Shown here in pieces: positions 15,602 through 24,732 of a DNA stretch of 48,159 bases. Position 1 is the stretch's first letter, and each line of letters starts with the position of its first letter. Source of the DNA: Ardenticatena maritima (GTDB lineage: Bacteria; Chloroflexota; Anaerolineae; Ardenticatenales; Ardenticatenaceae). Made by a program: the position numbers and the translations under genes. The notes beneath the pieces are model-generated. The model worked only from the letters and a program-made list of their open reading frames with translations. It was not told the origin of the DNA and made no database searches. The stretch is from positions 1 through 48,159 of the forward strand of contig NZ_LGKN01000007.1 of the NCBI RefSeq assembly GCF_001306175.1, written 5' to 3'.

Positions 15602-16477
15602 TTAGAGCGCGGCGGCCTCATCCGTGGCGACGAGCACGCGGTTGCCCGATTGGTCGCGGAGGAAGGCCGCTTGCGCGTTGAGGCGCGTTTCCAGCACGTT
15701 GGCGGCTTCGGCGCGGGCGATAATCTCCGCCACGGCTTGCGCGTCGGGCACCACCAGCGTGAAGAACCGCAACCCCACCGCGTGCGGGGGCGGCGGCGGC
15801 GCGCCTTGCCCAGCCCAAATGTTCGTGCCCACGTGATGATGGTACCCCCCCGCGGCAAAAAAGCGCGCGCCGGGGTAGTCGCGCTGGGTGCAGTCCAGCC
15901 CAAGCACGCCCGCATAGAAGGCCTCGGCTTCGTCCAGGTCGCGCACATGCAGGTGCACGTGCCCAATGTCCGTGTCGGGGTGAATGCCCGTCCAGGGGCG
16001 CGCGTCGGCTTGCGCTTCACGCAAGAGCGCGTTCACGTCCAGCGGGTCGGTCCGCATGGCGACTTGCCCCCCGCGCCAGGGCCACGTCTCGCGGGGGCGG
16101 TCGCGGTAGAGTTCCAGACCGTTGCCGTCGGGGTCGGGCAGGTAGATGGCCTCGCTTACCTTGTGGTCTGAAAAGCCGTGGAAACGCCACTCATGCGCCA
16201 CCAGGCGGGCAAACACGCGCGCCAGTTCTTGCCGATTGGGCAGACGAATGGCAACGTGGTACAGTCCCGTGGTGCGGGGCGGTTTGGGAACGGCGTCGGC
16301 GCGCGCGGTGAGAATGAGCCGCGGCGGCCGGTCGGGGCCGCTGGTGAGCACGACGGTTTCACCGTGGCGTTGCATTTCTTGAAAACCGAGCAGAGTGCTG
16401 TAAAAATGAAGCGCACGCGAGAGATCGCGCACGATGAGATGGACGGGTCCAATGTGAGTTGTCGCCGGCAGCGTCAT
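15602..16477 (-). CDS. Two-domain VOC protein, CatE-like catechol 2,3-dioxygenase
   Basis: 291 residues from the ATG at 16477. Two vicinal-oxygen-chelate domains: the first opens with IGPVHLIVRDLSRALHFY and ends at DPDGNGLELYRD, the second opens with DIGHVHLHVRDLDEAEAFY and holds GGYHHHVGTNIW. This arrangement is that of B. subtilis CatE (YfiE), an Fe-dependent ring-cleaving dioxygenase; glyoxalase-like roles remain possible. A longer frame extends to 16615 but has no ribosome site, and the 16477 start has GGAG upstream. It is divergent from the PPOX gene. Confidence 0.82.
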   Translation of the reverse strand: MTLPATTHIGPVHLIVRDLSRALHFYSTLLGFQEMQRHGETVVLTSGPDRPPRLILTARADAVPKPPRTTGLYHVAIRLPNRQELARVFARLVAHEWRFHGFSDHKVSEAIYLPDPDGNGLELYRDRPRETWPWRGGQVAMRTDPLDVNALLREAQADARPWTGIHPDTDIGHVHLHVRDLDEAEAFYAGVLGLDCTQRDYPGARFFAAGGYHHHVGTNIWAGQGAPPPPPHAVGLRFFTLVVPDAQAVAEIIARAEAANVLETRLNAQAAFLRDQSGNRVLVATDEAAAL

Positions 16478-16522
16478 CTTTCCACTCCGTTTGTTGGTAT
16501 TTTTACGAAACTTGATACAAAA

Positions 16523-16550
16523 ATGATACTGAAGAATATGACACTGACAA
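16523..16550 (-). promoter_or_regulatory. Putative promoter in the divergent dioxygenase/PPOX region
   Basis: In the 98-nt AT-rich gap, the minus strand has TTGTCA (16550-16545) and TATCAT (16528-16523) with a 16-nt spacer, aimed at the CatE-like gene. A plus-strand pair TTGATA (16512-16517) and AATATG (16535-16540) is weaker. No operator palindrome is evident. Confidence 0.35.
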
Positions 16551-16575
16551 ATTGGCAAATCAAAGGAGTCATTCC

Positions 16576-16998
16576 ATGCCAGCAGCCTCTTTCGACCATT
16601 TGCAATCGGCGACATACATCAACCTGACAACCTTTCGCAAAAACGGCACCCCTGTGCCGACGCCCGTCTGGTTCGTGCTGGACGAAGATGGGCGGCTCTA
16701 CGTCTGGACGGAGGCGGAGAGCGGCAAAGTCAAGCGCTTGCGGGCGAATGGGCGGGCGCAGATTGCGCCGAGCGATTCGCGCGGCAATCCGCAAGGGCCG
16801 TTTGTGGCGGCGCGCGGGCGCATTCTGGCGGATGAAACCGCCGCGCGTGAGGTGCTGGCGCGTTTTCGGCGCAAGTATGGCTTGCTGTTTCGGGCGTTTG
16901 AAGTGATGGGACGCCTGCGCGGTGGGCGGCGGGTGGTGTTGGTGTTTGAGCCAGTGGATGAACCGGCGGAGACCAATCAACCGGGAGGTGTGGCATGA
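16576..16998 (+). CDS. PPOX-class (F420/flavin-binding) oxidoreductase
   Basis: 140 residues from the ATG at 16576, which has AAAGGAG 8 nt upstream. The split-barrel pattern of the pyridoxamine-phosphate-oxidase-like family is clear: [20 protein letters not shown] near the N-terminus (first 20 residues quoted), then [17 protein letters not shown] and [11 protein letters not shown]. These features match short PPOX proteins annotated as F420-dependent in Actinobacteria and Chloroflexota; FMN is the alternative cofactor. The substrate is unknown. The stop overlaps the start of the DinB gene by 4 nt. Confidence 0.82.
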   Translation: MPAASFDHLQSATYINLTTFRKNGTPVPTPVWFVLDEDGRLYVWTEAESGKVKRLRANGRAQIAPSDSRGNPQGPFVAARGRILADETAAREVLARFRRKYGLLFRAFEVMGRLRGGRRVVLVFEPVDEPAETNQPGGVA

Positions 16999-17585
16999 GC
17001 AAAGCCTTCTTCGATGCGTTTTTCGCGCCTGTCAATCGTGGCGAACAATCATTGGCGGAGCGGGTTGCCGAGTTGACGCGCGACGACCTGCGCGAGATGA
17101 CCAACCGCATGATTGACGCCATGCTGGCGTTGATTGCGGACTGCACCGATGCGGATGTGGTCTTTGTGCCGCATGACCCCAACGCCTACGACCCCTTTGC
17201 GCCGGAGGAAGAGCAAACCGCCGCCTGGACGCTGGGGCATGTGATTGTGCACACCACCGCCTCGGCGGAAGAAGCGGCGTTCATCGCGGCCGAATTGGCG
17301 CGCGGCGTGCCCTACCACGGGCGTTCGCGCTATGAAGTGCCCTGGCAGACCATGCGAACCATCGCGCAGTGCCGGCACCGGCTGGAAGAGAGCCGCCGTA
17401 TGCGCCTGGCGACGCTGGATGTCTGGCCTGACGAGCCGCACCTGGATAACACGTATGTGCCCTTTGACATGGCGGGCGAATTGAACGCCGTGGGGGCGTT
17501 TGTGGTGGGGCTGTGGCACGATAGCGACCACCTGGGGCAAATCGAAGAGATTGTGCGCCAGGCGCGCGCGGCGCGCGAAGGGTGA
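16995..17585 (+). CDS. DinB-family protein
   Basis: 196 residues. A helical-bundle protein with candidate metal-binding His residues at the expected spacing: one in [15 protein letters not shown] and a C-terminal pair in [14 protein letters not shown]. It overlaps the PPOX gene by 4 nt and sits 3 nt before a membrane glycosyltransferase, so it belongs to this operon. DinB proteins typically bind one metal and may use low-molecular-weight thiols; the substrate is not known. It is distinct from the shorter DinB-like protein next to thiI. Confidence 0.75.
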   Translation: MSKAFFDAFFAPVNRGEQSLAERVAELTRDDLREMTNRMIDAMLALIADCTDADVVFVPHDPNAYDPFAPEEEQTAAWTLGHVIVHTTASAEEAAFIAAELARGVPYHGRSRYEVPWQTMRTIAQCRHRLEESRRMRLATLDVWPDEPHLDNTYVPFDMAGELNAVGAFVVGLWHDSDHLGQIEEIVRQARAAREG

Positions 17586-17588
17586 GCG

Positions 17589-19052
17589 ATGTCGTTGGCG
17601 GCGCGAGTTGAACGCTGGGCGTGGCGGCTGCTGCTGGTGCTGTTGCTTGCGGCGGCGGCGCTGTTTCTGGTGCATGTGTGGCTGGCGGTGCGTGCAGACG
17701 CCCCGCTCGACTACGGCGAAGGGCCGCTTTTGAACCAGGCGCGCTTGCTGGTGCAGGGGCGCCCGCTCTATCGTCCCACGCTGGACGAACCGCCCTACAC
17801 GATCACCAATTACCCCCCGCTCTACCAGATGTTGGTGGCGCTGGTGGGGGCTGTGGTCGGCTTTACCTACGCCACGGGGCGTTGGGTGTCGGCGGCGGCA
17901 AGCCTCGCGGCGGCGGGGGCGGTGTGGGCGCTGGTGCAGGCGCTGACCGGTGATCGTCGGGCGGGCGCGCTGGCGGGGGCGCTTTTCCTGGCGTTCCCGA
18001 TTGTTTTTTATTGGGGCGTGCTGGGGCGGGTGGATATGCTCGCGTTGGCGCTCAGCCTGTGGGGTATCTGGTGGGCGGTGCGCTGGCCGCAGGCGTGGCG
18101 GGGCGTCATCGGCGCGGCGGTGTTGCTCACAGCGGCGGCGTTCACCCGCCAGTCGTACCTGCTGGCGGCGCCGCTGGCGGTGTTGTGCTGGCTTGCCGCC
18201 CACGAACGGCGCTGGGCGGTGCGGTTTGTGGCGCTGTTCGCGCTTCTGGTAGCGGGGCTGGGCGCGCTCGCCGTCTGGTGGACGGACGGCGGCTTTTGGC
18301 TGCATGTTGTCGTGGCGAACCGGAACCGGTTAGAGTGGTGGCGGTTGCTTTTGGGGGTCTACATGCTTTTGTTGTTTGCGGCTCCACTGGCGGTCATTAC
18401 GCTTGTGGAGGTACCGCGGCATGTGCGGCATGTGCGTCGTCGGCAGGCGAGGAGTTGGCTGTTGCTGGGATATTTTGTGGGGGCAAGTCTTTCTGCGCTC
18501 ACAATTGCGAAAGTCGGCAGTAATGTGAATTACTTACTGGAATGGTGCGCGGCAAGTGTGCTGCTTGTGGGTGTGGGCGTGGTGCGCTGGCAACGCGAGA
18601 TGACGCCGACGGCGCGGCTCTTGCCGCTGGGGTTGTTGATCGCCGGCTTGGGGCTTGCCTTGTGGGAAGATACAACCTTTTTGGAGACCACCTCTTGGGC
18701 TGCCCATGAGTTGGCGAGTGAAGTCGAGCAGTTGGAGGCGCTGGTTTGCGCGGCAGAGGGGCCCGTGCTGGCTGATGACATGATGAGTGTGCTTGTGGTG
18801 TGCGGGAAGGAGATTTACCTGCAACCGTTTGAGTACACGCACCTGGTGGAAGATGGCGTGTGGGACCAACAGCCCCTGCTCGATGCCATTCGGGCGCAGC
18901 AGTTTGCCTTGATTTTGATGTCGGATACGGCATGGCATGGCTTAGACCGTCATTGGACGCCTGAAATGGAAGCGGCTATTCGCGAGGCGTACACGCCTGC
19001 GGAACGGCTCGCGGGCACGCTGGTCTATCACCCCAAATCGCGCACGCCATGA
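17589..19052 (+). CDS. GT-C fold membrane glycosyltransferase (PMT/ArnT-like)
   Basis: 487 residues with about ten membrane helices. The first external loop holds LDYGEGPLLNQARLL, at the place where PMT/ArnT-type enzymes have their catalytic acidic residues, and the following LYRPTLDEPPYTITNYPPLY is typical of GT39/GT87-like proteins. The C-terminal about 130 residues form a soluble domain. Such enzymes move a sugar from a polyprenyl-phosphate donor to a lipid or protein outside the membrane; donor and acceptor are unknown. It ends about 90 nt before asnS, which has its own promoter. Confidence 0.75.
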   Translation: MSLAARVERWAWRLLLVLLLAAAALFLVHVWLAVRADAPLDYGEGPLLNQARLLVQGRPLYRPTLDEPPYTITNYPPLYQMLVALVGAVVGFTYATGRWVSAAASLAAAGAVWALVQALTGDRRAGALAGALFLAFPIVFYWGVLGRVDMLALALSLWGIWWAVRWPQAWRGVIGAAVLLTAAAFTRQSYLLAAPLAVLCWLAAHERRWAVRFVALFALLVAGLGALAVWWTDGGFWLHVVVANRNRLEWWRLLLGVYMLLLFAAPLAVITLVEVPRHVRHVRRRQARSWLLLGYFVGASLSALTIAKVGSNVNYLLEWCAASVLLVGVGVVRWQREMTPTARLLPLGLLIAGLGLALWEDTTFLETTSWAAHELASEVEQLEALVCAAEGPVLADDMMSVLVVCGKEIYLQPFEYTHLVEDGVWDQQPLLDAIRAQQFALILMSDTAWHGLDRHWTPEMEAAIREAYTPAERLAGTLVYHPKSRTP

Positions 19053-19087
19053 GCGCGCCGAAACCAATTCGCGCATCTGCGCACCCT

Positions 19088-19096
19088 TGCTATAAT
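19088..19096 (+). promoter_or_regulatory. Extended -10 promoter of asnS
   Basis: A perfect TATAAT at 19091-19096 preceded by TGC (19088-19090), the extended -10 form. No good -35 box stands 16-18 nt upstream, as is common for extended -10 promoters. It lies 43 nt before the asnS start. Confidence 0.6.
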
Positions 19097-19139
19097 CGCC
19101 CCACACCACCGAAACCAAATCCCACGAAGGAGTGAGACT

Positions 19140-20444
19140 GTGGCTGAATGGGTTCGCATTCGTGATATCGGCAACTACGAAGGCCAGACCGTCACCTTGA
19201 AAGGATGGCTCTATTTGCGCACTGACAAGGGGCGCTTGAAGTTCTTGCGTGTGCGTGATGGGAGCGGCGTCATTCAGGCGGTTGTGTTCAAGAAGAATGT
19301 GCCGCCCGAAGCGTGGGAAGCCGCCGACAAGTTGACGCAGGAATCCTCGTTGATTGTGACGGGGACGGTGCGGGCGGATGAACGCGCACCGGGGGGCTAC
19401 GAACTGGATGTGAGCGACCTCGAAGTTGTGCACTACGCCGAGCCTGACTACCCCATCCAGCCGAAAGAGCACGGCGTGGGCTTTTTGATGCAGAACCGCC
19501 ATTTGTGGATTCGCTCGCCGCGCCAGGCGACCATCTTGCGGATTCGCGCAACGGTCATCCGCGCCATTCGCGATTGGCTGGATAGCCACGATTTCGTCAA
19601 TGTGGATACGCCAATCCTGACGCCCGCCGCCGTGGAAGGCACCACCACGCTTTTTGAGACCGATTATTTCGGCAAGCCGGCCTACCTCTCGCAAAGCGGG
19701 CAGTTGTACAACGAAGCGAACATTTTTGCGCTGGGTAAAGTCTATTGCTTTGGCCCCACATTCCGCGCCGAAAAGTCCAAGACGCGCCGCCATCTCACCG
19801 AGTTCTGGATGGTGGAGCCTGAAATGGCGTTCGCCACGTTGGAAGATGTGATGGACGTCGGCGAGCAGATGGTCTCGTATGTGGTGCAGACTGTGCTTGA
19901 AAAGCACCGCCGCGAGTTGGAAGAAGTGCTGGAACGTGATGTGAGCGTGCTCGAAAAGATTACGCCCCCCTTCCCGCGCATCTCGTACGACGAAGCGGTG
20001 GAGATTTTGCACGCCAACGGCTTTGAAGATTTCCCGTGGGGCGAAGATTTTGGCGCACCGCATGAAACAACCATCAGCAGCCAGTTCGAGAAACCTGTTT
20101 TCGTCTACCACTACCCGACCAAAGCCAAGGCGTTCTACATGGAAGAAGTGCCTGGCCGCCCCGAAGTCTGCCGCAGTGTGGACTTGTTGGCGCCTGAGGG
20201 GTATGGCGAAATTATCGGCGGTGGGCAGCGCATTGCCTCGGTGGAGTTGCTGGAACAGCGTTTGCGCGAGCACAACCTGCCGCGCGAAGCCTACGAGTGG
20301 TACATTGACTTGCGCCGCTATGGGTCTGTGCCGCACGCCGGTTTTGGCCTGGGTGTGGAGCGCACGCTCGCATGGATTTGCAAGTTGCCGCATGTGCGTG
20401 AAACGATCGCCTTCCCGCGCATGCTGGACCACATTTATCCGTGA
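19140..20444 (+). CDS. asnS: Asparaginyl-tRNA synthetase
   Basis: 434 residues, the usual length. An N-terminal OB-fold ([17 protein letters not shown]... quoted in part) binds the anticodon of tRNA-Asn. The class II catalytic core follows, with motif 2 [20 protein letters not shown] (first 20 residues) and motif 3 [16 protein letters not shown]. The start is GTG at 19140 with AAGGAG at 19127-19132. It charges tRNA-Asn directly in the cytoplasm, so this organism need not rely on the GatCAB transamidation route for asparagine. A small membrane protein gene follows immediately. Confidence 0.95.
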   Translation: MAEWVRIRDIGNYEGQTVTLKGWLYLRTDKGRLKFLRVRDGSGVIQAVVFKKNVPPEAWEAADKLTQESSLIVTGTVRADERAPGGYELDVSDLEVVHYAEPDYPIQPKEHGVGFLMQNRHLWIRSPRQATILRIRATVIRAIRDWLDSHDFVNVDTPILTPAAVEGTTTLFETDYFGKPAYLSQSGQLYNEANIFALGKVYCFGPTFRAEKSKTRRHLTEFWMVEPEMAFATLEDVMDVGEQMVSYVVQTVLEKHRRELEEVLERDVSVLEKITPPFPRISYDEAVEILHANGFEDFPWGEDFGAPHETTISSQFEKPVFVYHYPTKAKAFYMEEVPGRPEVCRSVDLLAPEGYGEIIGGGQRIASVELLEQRLREHNLPREAYEWYIDLRRYGSVPHAGFGLGVERTLAWICKLPHVRETIAFPRMLDHIYP

Positions 20445-20452
20445 GGCAGAGC

Positions 20453-20755
20453 ATGACCGAACCGCAACCGCCAAAAAAGAAGCAGCGCATGCCCACCAGC
20501 GCCTACATTGGCAGTGGGCTGGTGGGCATCGCCGTGCTGGGGGGGCTTTGCTGGTGCGCCGCTTTTCTACGCACAAACGCCCTCATCAAAGCCGGCTTGG
20601 GCGACCCCGCGAACTATGTGCTCATCTTGTGGCTCATTTCCATTTTTCTGGTTGGGCTCCCGCTCTATGTAGGCTTGCGGTTGATGCGCCAAACCAAGCG
20701 GCGCATGGAAGCCGAAACCGCTCGCCGGCAGGGCGACGACACCCCCGAAGCGTGA
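20453..20755 (+). CDS. Small two-helix membrane protein
   Basis: 100 residues. A short basic N-terminus (QPPKKKQRMP) leads to two membrane helices: one around residues 18-38, one around 54-76, then a charged tail. No family recognised. The ATG at 20453 is preferred over the GTG at 20441, which overlaps the asnS stop but has no ribosome site. It probably rides on the asnS transcript and ends at a strong terminator. Confidence 0.6.
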   Translation: MTEPQPPKKKQRMPTSAYIGSGLVGIAVLGGLCWCAAFLRTNALIKAGLGDPANYVLILWLISIFLVGLPLYVGLRLMRQTKRRMEAETARRQGDDTPEA

Positions 20756-20759
20756 ACAT

Positions 20760-20801
20760 GCGACCCGACAAGAAACCGCCGACTTGTCGGGTCGCGCTTT
20801 T
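20760..20801 (+). terminator. Rho-independent terminator after asnS operon
   Basis: A 13-bp perfect stem (20760-20772 with 20783-20795), 10-nt loop, then GCTTTT. It separates the asnS unit from lutAB. Confidence 0.85.
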
Positions 20802-20837
20802 CAAGCCAAGGTGCGTTCAACCAAAGGACACGGCTCT

Positions 20838-21557
20838 ATGCAACGTGTAGCGCTTTTTGTCACGTGTCTGGTCGACCAGGTGATGCCGGAGATTGGCATC
20901 GCAACTGTGCGCCTCTTGCGCGCCGCCGGGTGCGAGGTGGTTTTCCCCGAAGCGCAAACCTGCTGTGGGCAACCCTTCTTCAACAGTGGCTTTCGCCCCG
21001 AAGCCCGCCGTTTGGCCGAGCGCACCATTGCCGCTTTTGAACCGTTTGATGCCGTTGTCGCGCCGAGCGGTTCGTGTACCACCATGTTGCGCGTTGAGTA
21101 CCCTCATCTTCTGGGCGATCGGCCGGGGTGGGCGCATCGCGCCCGCGAACTTGCCGCCAAGACCTACGAATTGAGCGAGTTTTTGACACAGGTCCTCGAT
21201 TGGGACCCCCCGCGACGTGTCGCTGGCGTGCGGGTCGCCTACCACGATTCATGCCACATGTGCCGCCTGCTGGGCTTGCGTGAACCGCCACGCGATGCCT
21301 TGCGCCGCGCCGGGTACGACCTGGTGGAAATGCAGGAACCAGACCGCTGTTGTGGCTTTGGAGGGCTTTTTTCGGTGCGCATGCCCGAAGTCTCGAACGC
21401 GATGACGGCGGAGAAGTTGGCGCAGGCGACCGACACAGGCGCACACGTGCTCGCCACCGCCGACCCCGGTTGTCTGATGCAAATGCGTGGGCTGGCGCGT
21501 GAGCGTGTCCGCATTGAGCACATTGCCACGCTTTTAGCCGCTTCCCTGGAGGCATGA
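20838..21557 (+). CDS. lutA: Lactate utilisation Fe-S protein LutA (CCG domain)
   Basis: 239 residues from the ATG at 20838, with AAAGGA 9 nt upstream. Two cysteine-rich CCG domains: TCCGQPFFNSG in the first half, and HDSCHMCRLLG then DRCCGFGGLFSVRMP in the second. This is the LutA/LldE/YkgE pattern; the domains bind Fe-S clusters in the complex that oxidises L-lactate to pyruvate, or in related respiratory oxidoreductases such as GlpC and HdrB. The lutB gene follows after one base, but no lutC follows. Confidence 0.88.
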   Translation: MQRVALFVTCLVDQVMPEIGIATVRLLRAAGCEVVFPEAQTCCGQPFFNSGFRPEARRLAERTIAAFEPFDAVVAPSGSCTTMLRVEYPHLLGDRPGWAHRARELAAKTYELSEFLTQVLDWDPPRRVAGVRVAYHDSCHMCRLLGLREPPRDALRRAGYDLVEMQEPDRCCGFGGLFSVRMPEVSNAMTAEKLAQATDTGAHVLATADPGCLMQMRGLARERVRIEHIATLLAASLEA

Positions 21558-21558
21558 C

Positions 21559-22953
21559 ATGGTCTCGGTAGATGATTTTCGCCGCAAAGCCGCCGAAGCG
21601 ATTGCTGATGCGCGCATGCAGGGCGCGCTGGAACGCGCCACAGCCAAGTTTCGCGAAGGGCGCACGCGCGCATTGGCGGAACTGCCCGACGCCGACGCCC
21701 TGCGCGACCACTTCAAACGTGTGCGTGCGGCAACGCTGGCACGCTTGGCGGAGCATCTGGAAACGTTCGAGCAGAATGCTTTGGCGGCGGGGGCTCAGGT
21801 GCATTGGTGCGAGACAGCCGAAGATGCGGCGCGGCTGATAACCGCGCTGGCGGCACAGCATGGCGCGCGCTTAGCCGTCAAAAGCAAGAGCATGACCACC
21901 GAAGAAATTCATTTGAACCACGCCCTGGAGGCCGCCAACGTGCAGCCCGTCGAAACCGACTTGGGCGAGTGGATTATCCAGTTGGCGCACGAACCACCTT
22001 CACACATTATCGGGCCCGCCATTCACAAAACGCGCGAACAAGTGGCCGCGCTTTTCAGCCGCGAGGTTGGCCGCCCCCTGCCGCCCGACGATGTGGGCGT
22101 GTTGACCGCCGAAGCGCGCCGTTTGTTGCGCGAAAAGTTTTTGGCGGCGGGGATTGGCATTTCAGGGGTGAATGTCGCCGTTGCCGAAACGGGGAGCGTC
22201 GTGTTGGTGACGAATGAAGGCAACGGGCGCATGGTCACAAGCGTGCCGCCTGTGCATGTGGCGGTGATGGGTATCGAAAAGATTGTGCCCACCTGGCGTG
22301 ATGCTGCCGCGTGGCTGGCGTTGTTGGCACGGAGCGCCACAGGTCAGCCCATGAGCATCTACACCAGCGTCATCACAGGTCCCGCCCGTGCGGAAGACCC
22401 CGACGGGCCGCGCGAAGTGCATATCGTCATCCTGGACAATGGGCGCAGTCGGGCGCTGGCGTCGCCTTTTGAAGAGGCGTTGCAATGCATTCGGTGTGGG
22501 GCGTGTTTGAATGTCTGCCCCGTGTACCGTGAGGCTGGCGGGCATGCCTATGGCAATCCGTACAGTGGTCCCATTGGGGCGATTGTGGCGCCTTTGTTGT
22601 TTGGCGTGGAGGCTATGAGCGGCTTGCCGCAAGCCAGCACCCTGTGCGGCGCGTGCCTGGATGTCTGCCCCGCGCGCATTGACATTCCGCGTATGTTGCT
22701 GGAATGGCGCGCGGTTGAAGTGGAGCGGCGGCTGGTGCCATGGTACGAACGTGTGGGGGAACGGCTGGCGGCGTGGGTACTGGCGCATCCGCGCCTGTTG
22801 CGCCTGGTGCGCCGCCTGGCGGCTACGGGGCAACGGCTGTTCCTGCGAGATGGGCAAATCCGTTTGCCGGGGCGCTGGCATCCGGCGGGGGAGCGCGATT
22901 TGCCTGCGCTGGCGTCCCGTCCATTTCGCGATTGGTGGCGCGAAAACGCCTGA
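21559..22953 (+). CDS. lutB: Lactate utilisation Fe-S protein LutB
   Basis: 464 residues. The N-terminal LUD domain (residues about 60-300) has AVKSKSMTTEEIHLNHALE and GVNVAVAETGSVVLVTNEGN, as in LutB and YkgF. A ferredoxin-like region near residue 310 has CIRCGACLNVCPVY and a second CGACLDVCP, together giving two 4Fe-4S sites. The C-terminal about 110 residues are the variable LutB tail. GGAGG lies 6 nt before the ATG. With LutA it would pass electrons from lactate to the quinone pool; the usual third partner LutC is not adjacent. Confidence 0.9.
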   Translation: MVSVDDFRRKAAEAIADARMQGALERATAKFREGRTRALAELPDADALRDHFKRVRAATLARLAEHLETFEQNALAAGAQVHWCETAEDAARLITALAAQHGARLAVKSKSMTTEEIHLNHALEAANVQPVETDLGEWIIQLAHEPPSHIIGPAIHKTREQVAALFSREVGRPLPPDDVGVLTAEARRLLREKFLAAGIGISGVNVAVAETGSVVLVTNEGNGRMVTSVPPVHVAVMGIEKIVPTWRDAAAWLALLARSATGQPMSIYTSVITGPARAEDPDGPREVHIVILDNGRSRALASPFEEALQCIRCGACLNVCPVYREAGGHAYGNPYSGPIGAIVAPLLFGVEAMSGLPQASTLCGACLDVCPARIDIPRMLLEWRAVEVERRLVPWYERVGERLAAWVLAHPRLLRLVRRLAATGQRLFLRDGQIRLPGRWHPAGERDLPALASRPFRDWWRENA

Positions 22954-22956
22954 GGG

Positions 22957-23904
22957 CTACCTGTCGAGATGTTTCAAGGCCACACGGTTGCGCCCGGCGC
23001 TTTTGGCTTCGTATAAGGCGTTGTCTGCCAAGGCGATGTATTCGTCCAGCGACTGTTCAGGCGTTTGAATAGCAAGCGCGCCAATGCTGGCCGTCAGGTT
23101 GATGGTTGTCTGCTCATTGAGGCGGATGGGTTCATTCCGAATAGCGTTGAGCAAGCGTGTCGCAATTTCAGCAACTTGTTCAGCGGGCGTATCAGGCAAC
23201 ATAACAACAAACTCTTCCCCACCCCAACGCCCCACGATGTCGTAAGGGCGCACGCTGGTCGTCAGTCGAGCGGCGACCGTTCGCAGGGCTTCATCCCCGG
23301 CGAGGTGCCCAAACGTATCATTCACCTGCTTGAAATGGTCAATATCAATCATGCAGAACCCCACAGGGGTGCGCTCGCGTTTCGCCCGTTCGAGCACAGC
23401 GGTTATCTGCTCGGTGGCGGCGCGGCGATTCAAGAGGTGCGTCAGCATGTCGTATGTGGCCAACTGCTCCATTTCAGCAATGTTTTGCCGCAATGAATCT
23501 TCCAACTGCACAATGCGTTGCCCAATATGGACACGTGCCAGCAAAATATCGCTGTCGAACGGTTTGCTGATGAAATCGTCGGCGCCGGCTTCCAACGCCT
23601 CGACGAGTTCCGCTTTGCTATTCTTGGCAGTCACCATGATGATGTAGGTGTAGTAAGGGAGATTGCGTGCGCGAATCGCTCGCACAAAATCCAGACCGCT
23701 TGATTCATCTTCCAGGAGCCAATCAACAATCAAGATGCGTGGAGACTCTGTTTCAAGATAAGACCATGCTTCTTCGGTGGACTGTGCGAGAAAAATCTCA
23801 AATGGTTCTTTCGCCAGAAACCACTCAAGCAATTTTTGGTGTGTCGGGTTATCTTCAAGAATAAGAACCTTGGTTCGGCGTTGTTTTGTGTCGTCTGCTG
23901 CCAT
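22957..23904 (-). CDS. Response regulator with GGDEF diguanylate cyclase domain
   Basis: 315 residues. Receiver domain with E17-D18 and phospho-acceptor D61, a short linker, then a GGDEF domain with an intact GGEEF active site (residues 228-232) and an RPYD inhibitory site five residues upstream, so it should make c-di-GMP and be product-inhibited. The start is uncertain: ATG 23904 has AAGGT upstream, while a TTG at 23937 has AAAGGGA 7 nt upstream and would add 11 residues. It lies downstream of the Ras-like GTPase gene, in the same direction, but with its own promoter. Confidence 0.92.
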   Translation of the reverse strand: MAADDTKQRRTKVLILEDNPTHQKLLEWFLAKEPFEIFLAQSTEEAWSYLETESPRILIVDWLLEDESSGLDFVRAIRARNLPYYTYIIMVTAKNSKAELVEALEAGADDFISKPFDSDILLARVHIGQRIVQLEDSLRQNIAEMEQLATYDMLTHLLNRRAATEQITAVLERAKRERTPVGFCMIDIDHFKQVNDTFGHLAGDEALRTVAARLTTSVRPYDIVGRWGGEEFVVMLPDTPAEQVAEIATRLLNAIRNEPIRLNEQTTINLTASIGALAIQTPEQSLDEYIALADNALYEAKSAGRNRVALKHLDR

Positions 23905-23963
23905 GGTCAGACCTTGTTGCATGTTGTACGTACCCAAAATGTATTCCCTTTGCCAAATGGGTT

Positions 23964-23991
23964 GATATAAAAATTACCAAAATACTGGCAA
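23964..23991 (-). promoter_or_regulatory. Putative promoter of the GGDEF gene
   Basis: On the minus strand TTGCCA (23991-23986) and TATATC (23969-23964) with a 16-nt spacer, in the AT-rich gap after the GTPase gene. The predicted transcript start near 23957 would allow either candidate start codon. Confidence 0.4.
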
Positions 23992-24032
23992 GGACTATTG
24001 CAAACTGTAGCCGTAAAAGATTACAAACACAA

Positions 24033-24554
24033 TTACAACAGCACAGGCGTTCGTTTCAGTGTCTGGTGCACCAACGCCATGAAGGCTTCCTCAACATTTT
24101 CACCCGTTTTGGCGCTTGTGAGAAAGAAGGGGGCGCCAAGGGATTCAGCCATGTTATGCAGTTCTGCTTCATCAATCGCTTGTTGTTTGGTCAAATCGGA
24201 CTTATTGGCGACCAACACGCAAGCCGCATAAGGGTTGACAGCGCGAAGCCGCGTTGTGTATCGCCGCCACGCTTCCAGGGTTTCCGGCCGAGTCAGGTCG
24301 CACACAATCATTCCCCCGTCAACGCCAAGCAAGTAATGCTCTTGTGTTCCCGTGAAATGCTCATTGCCTGTCAGGTCGCACACAATCAGGTCAAGATGTG
24401 TTGCCCCGATGGAAACAGGTTTACGGCTGACGTGCACGCCCAGCGTGCTCCGATACGTGGGCTCGAAGTTTCCTTCTACGAAGCGGCGCACCAGGCTGGT
24501 TTTGCCGACGGCAAATGACCCAAGCATGCAAATTTTCTTCCGCAACTGATACAT
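24033..24554 (-). CDS. Ras/Rab-like small GTPase
   Basis: 173 residues, a free-standing G domain. G1 is GSFAVGKTS (G12-S20), G2 has T37 in RSTLGVHV, G3 is DLTGNEHF (D60, G63, N64), G4 is NKSD (117-120) and G5 is TSAKTG (146-151). Overall it resembles eukaryotic Rab and bacterial Roc/MglA-type GTPases, which act as polarity or signalling switches. The catalytic Gln of DTAGQE is replaced by Asn, so intrinsic hydrolysis may be slow. There is no C-terminal prenylation Cys. No MglB/Roadblock gene is adjacent. It is divergent from hemA and upstream of the GGDEF response regulator. Confidence 0.88.
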   Translation of the reverse strand: MYQLRKKICMLGSFAVGKTSLVRRFVEGNFEPTYRSTLGVHVSRKPVSIGATHLDLIVCDLTGNEHFTGTQEHYLLGVDGGMIVCDLTRPETLEAWRRYTTRLRAVNPYAACVLVANKSDLTKQQAIDEAELHNMAESLGAPFFLTSAKTGENVEEAFMALVHQTLKRTPVLL

Positions 24555-24674
24555 CTGGCAGGCTCCTGTATGGGCTCGCTTGAATAGGGAGAACCAATTT
24601 GGCGCTCGTTAGGCTAAACGCTGCAAAAGCAATTTTTTCGCATGCACACCATCAGCAAGCGTGCAATCGAGATT

Positions 24675-24688
24675 GTGACATTTGTCAC
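24675..24688. promoter_or_regulatory. Crp/Fnr-type palindrome between the GTPase and hemA genes
   Basis: GTGACATTTGTCAC is a perfect inverted repeat (GTGAC, ATTT, GTCAC), preceded by T so that it also reads TGTGA-N6-TCAC. It is in the 302-nt divergent region, about 80-90 nt upstream of the predicted hemA transcript start. A sister site with the same ATTT centre lies at 35858-35871. The regulator is not in the window. Confidence 0.5.
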
Positions 24689-24732
24689 TAAAATGCCTAT
24701 GACGAATTGAAGGGGTGAAGGGACAAAGAGGG

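Noticed and set aside
18942-20576. A 544-codon minus-strand open frame opposite asnS
   Set aside because: asnS on the plus strand has all class II synthetase motifs; the opposite frame is its shadow, as in other GC-rich genes.
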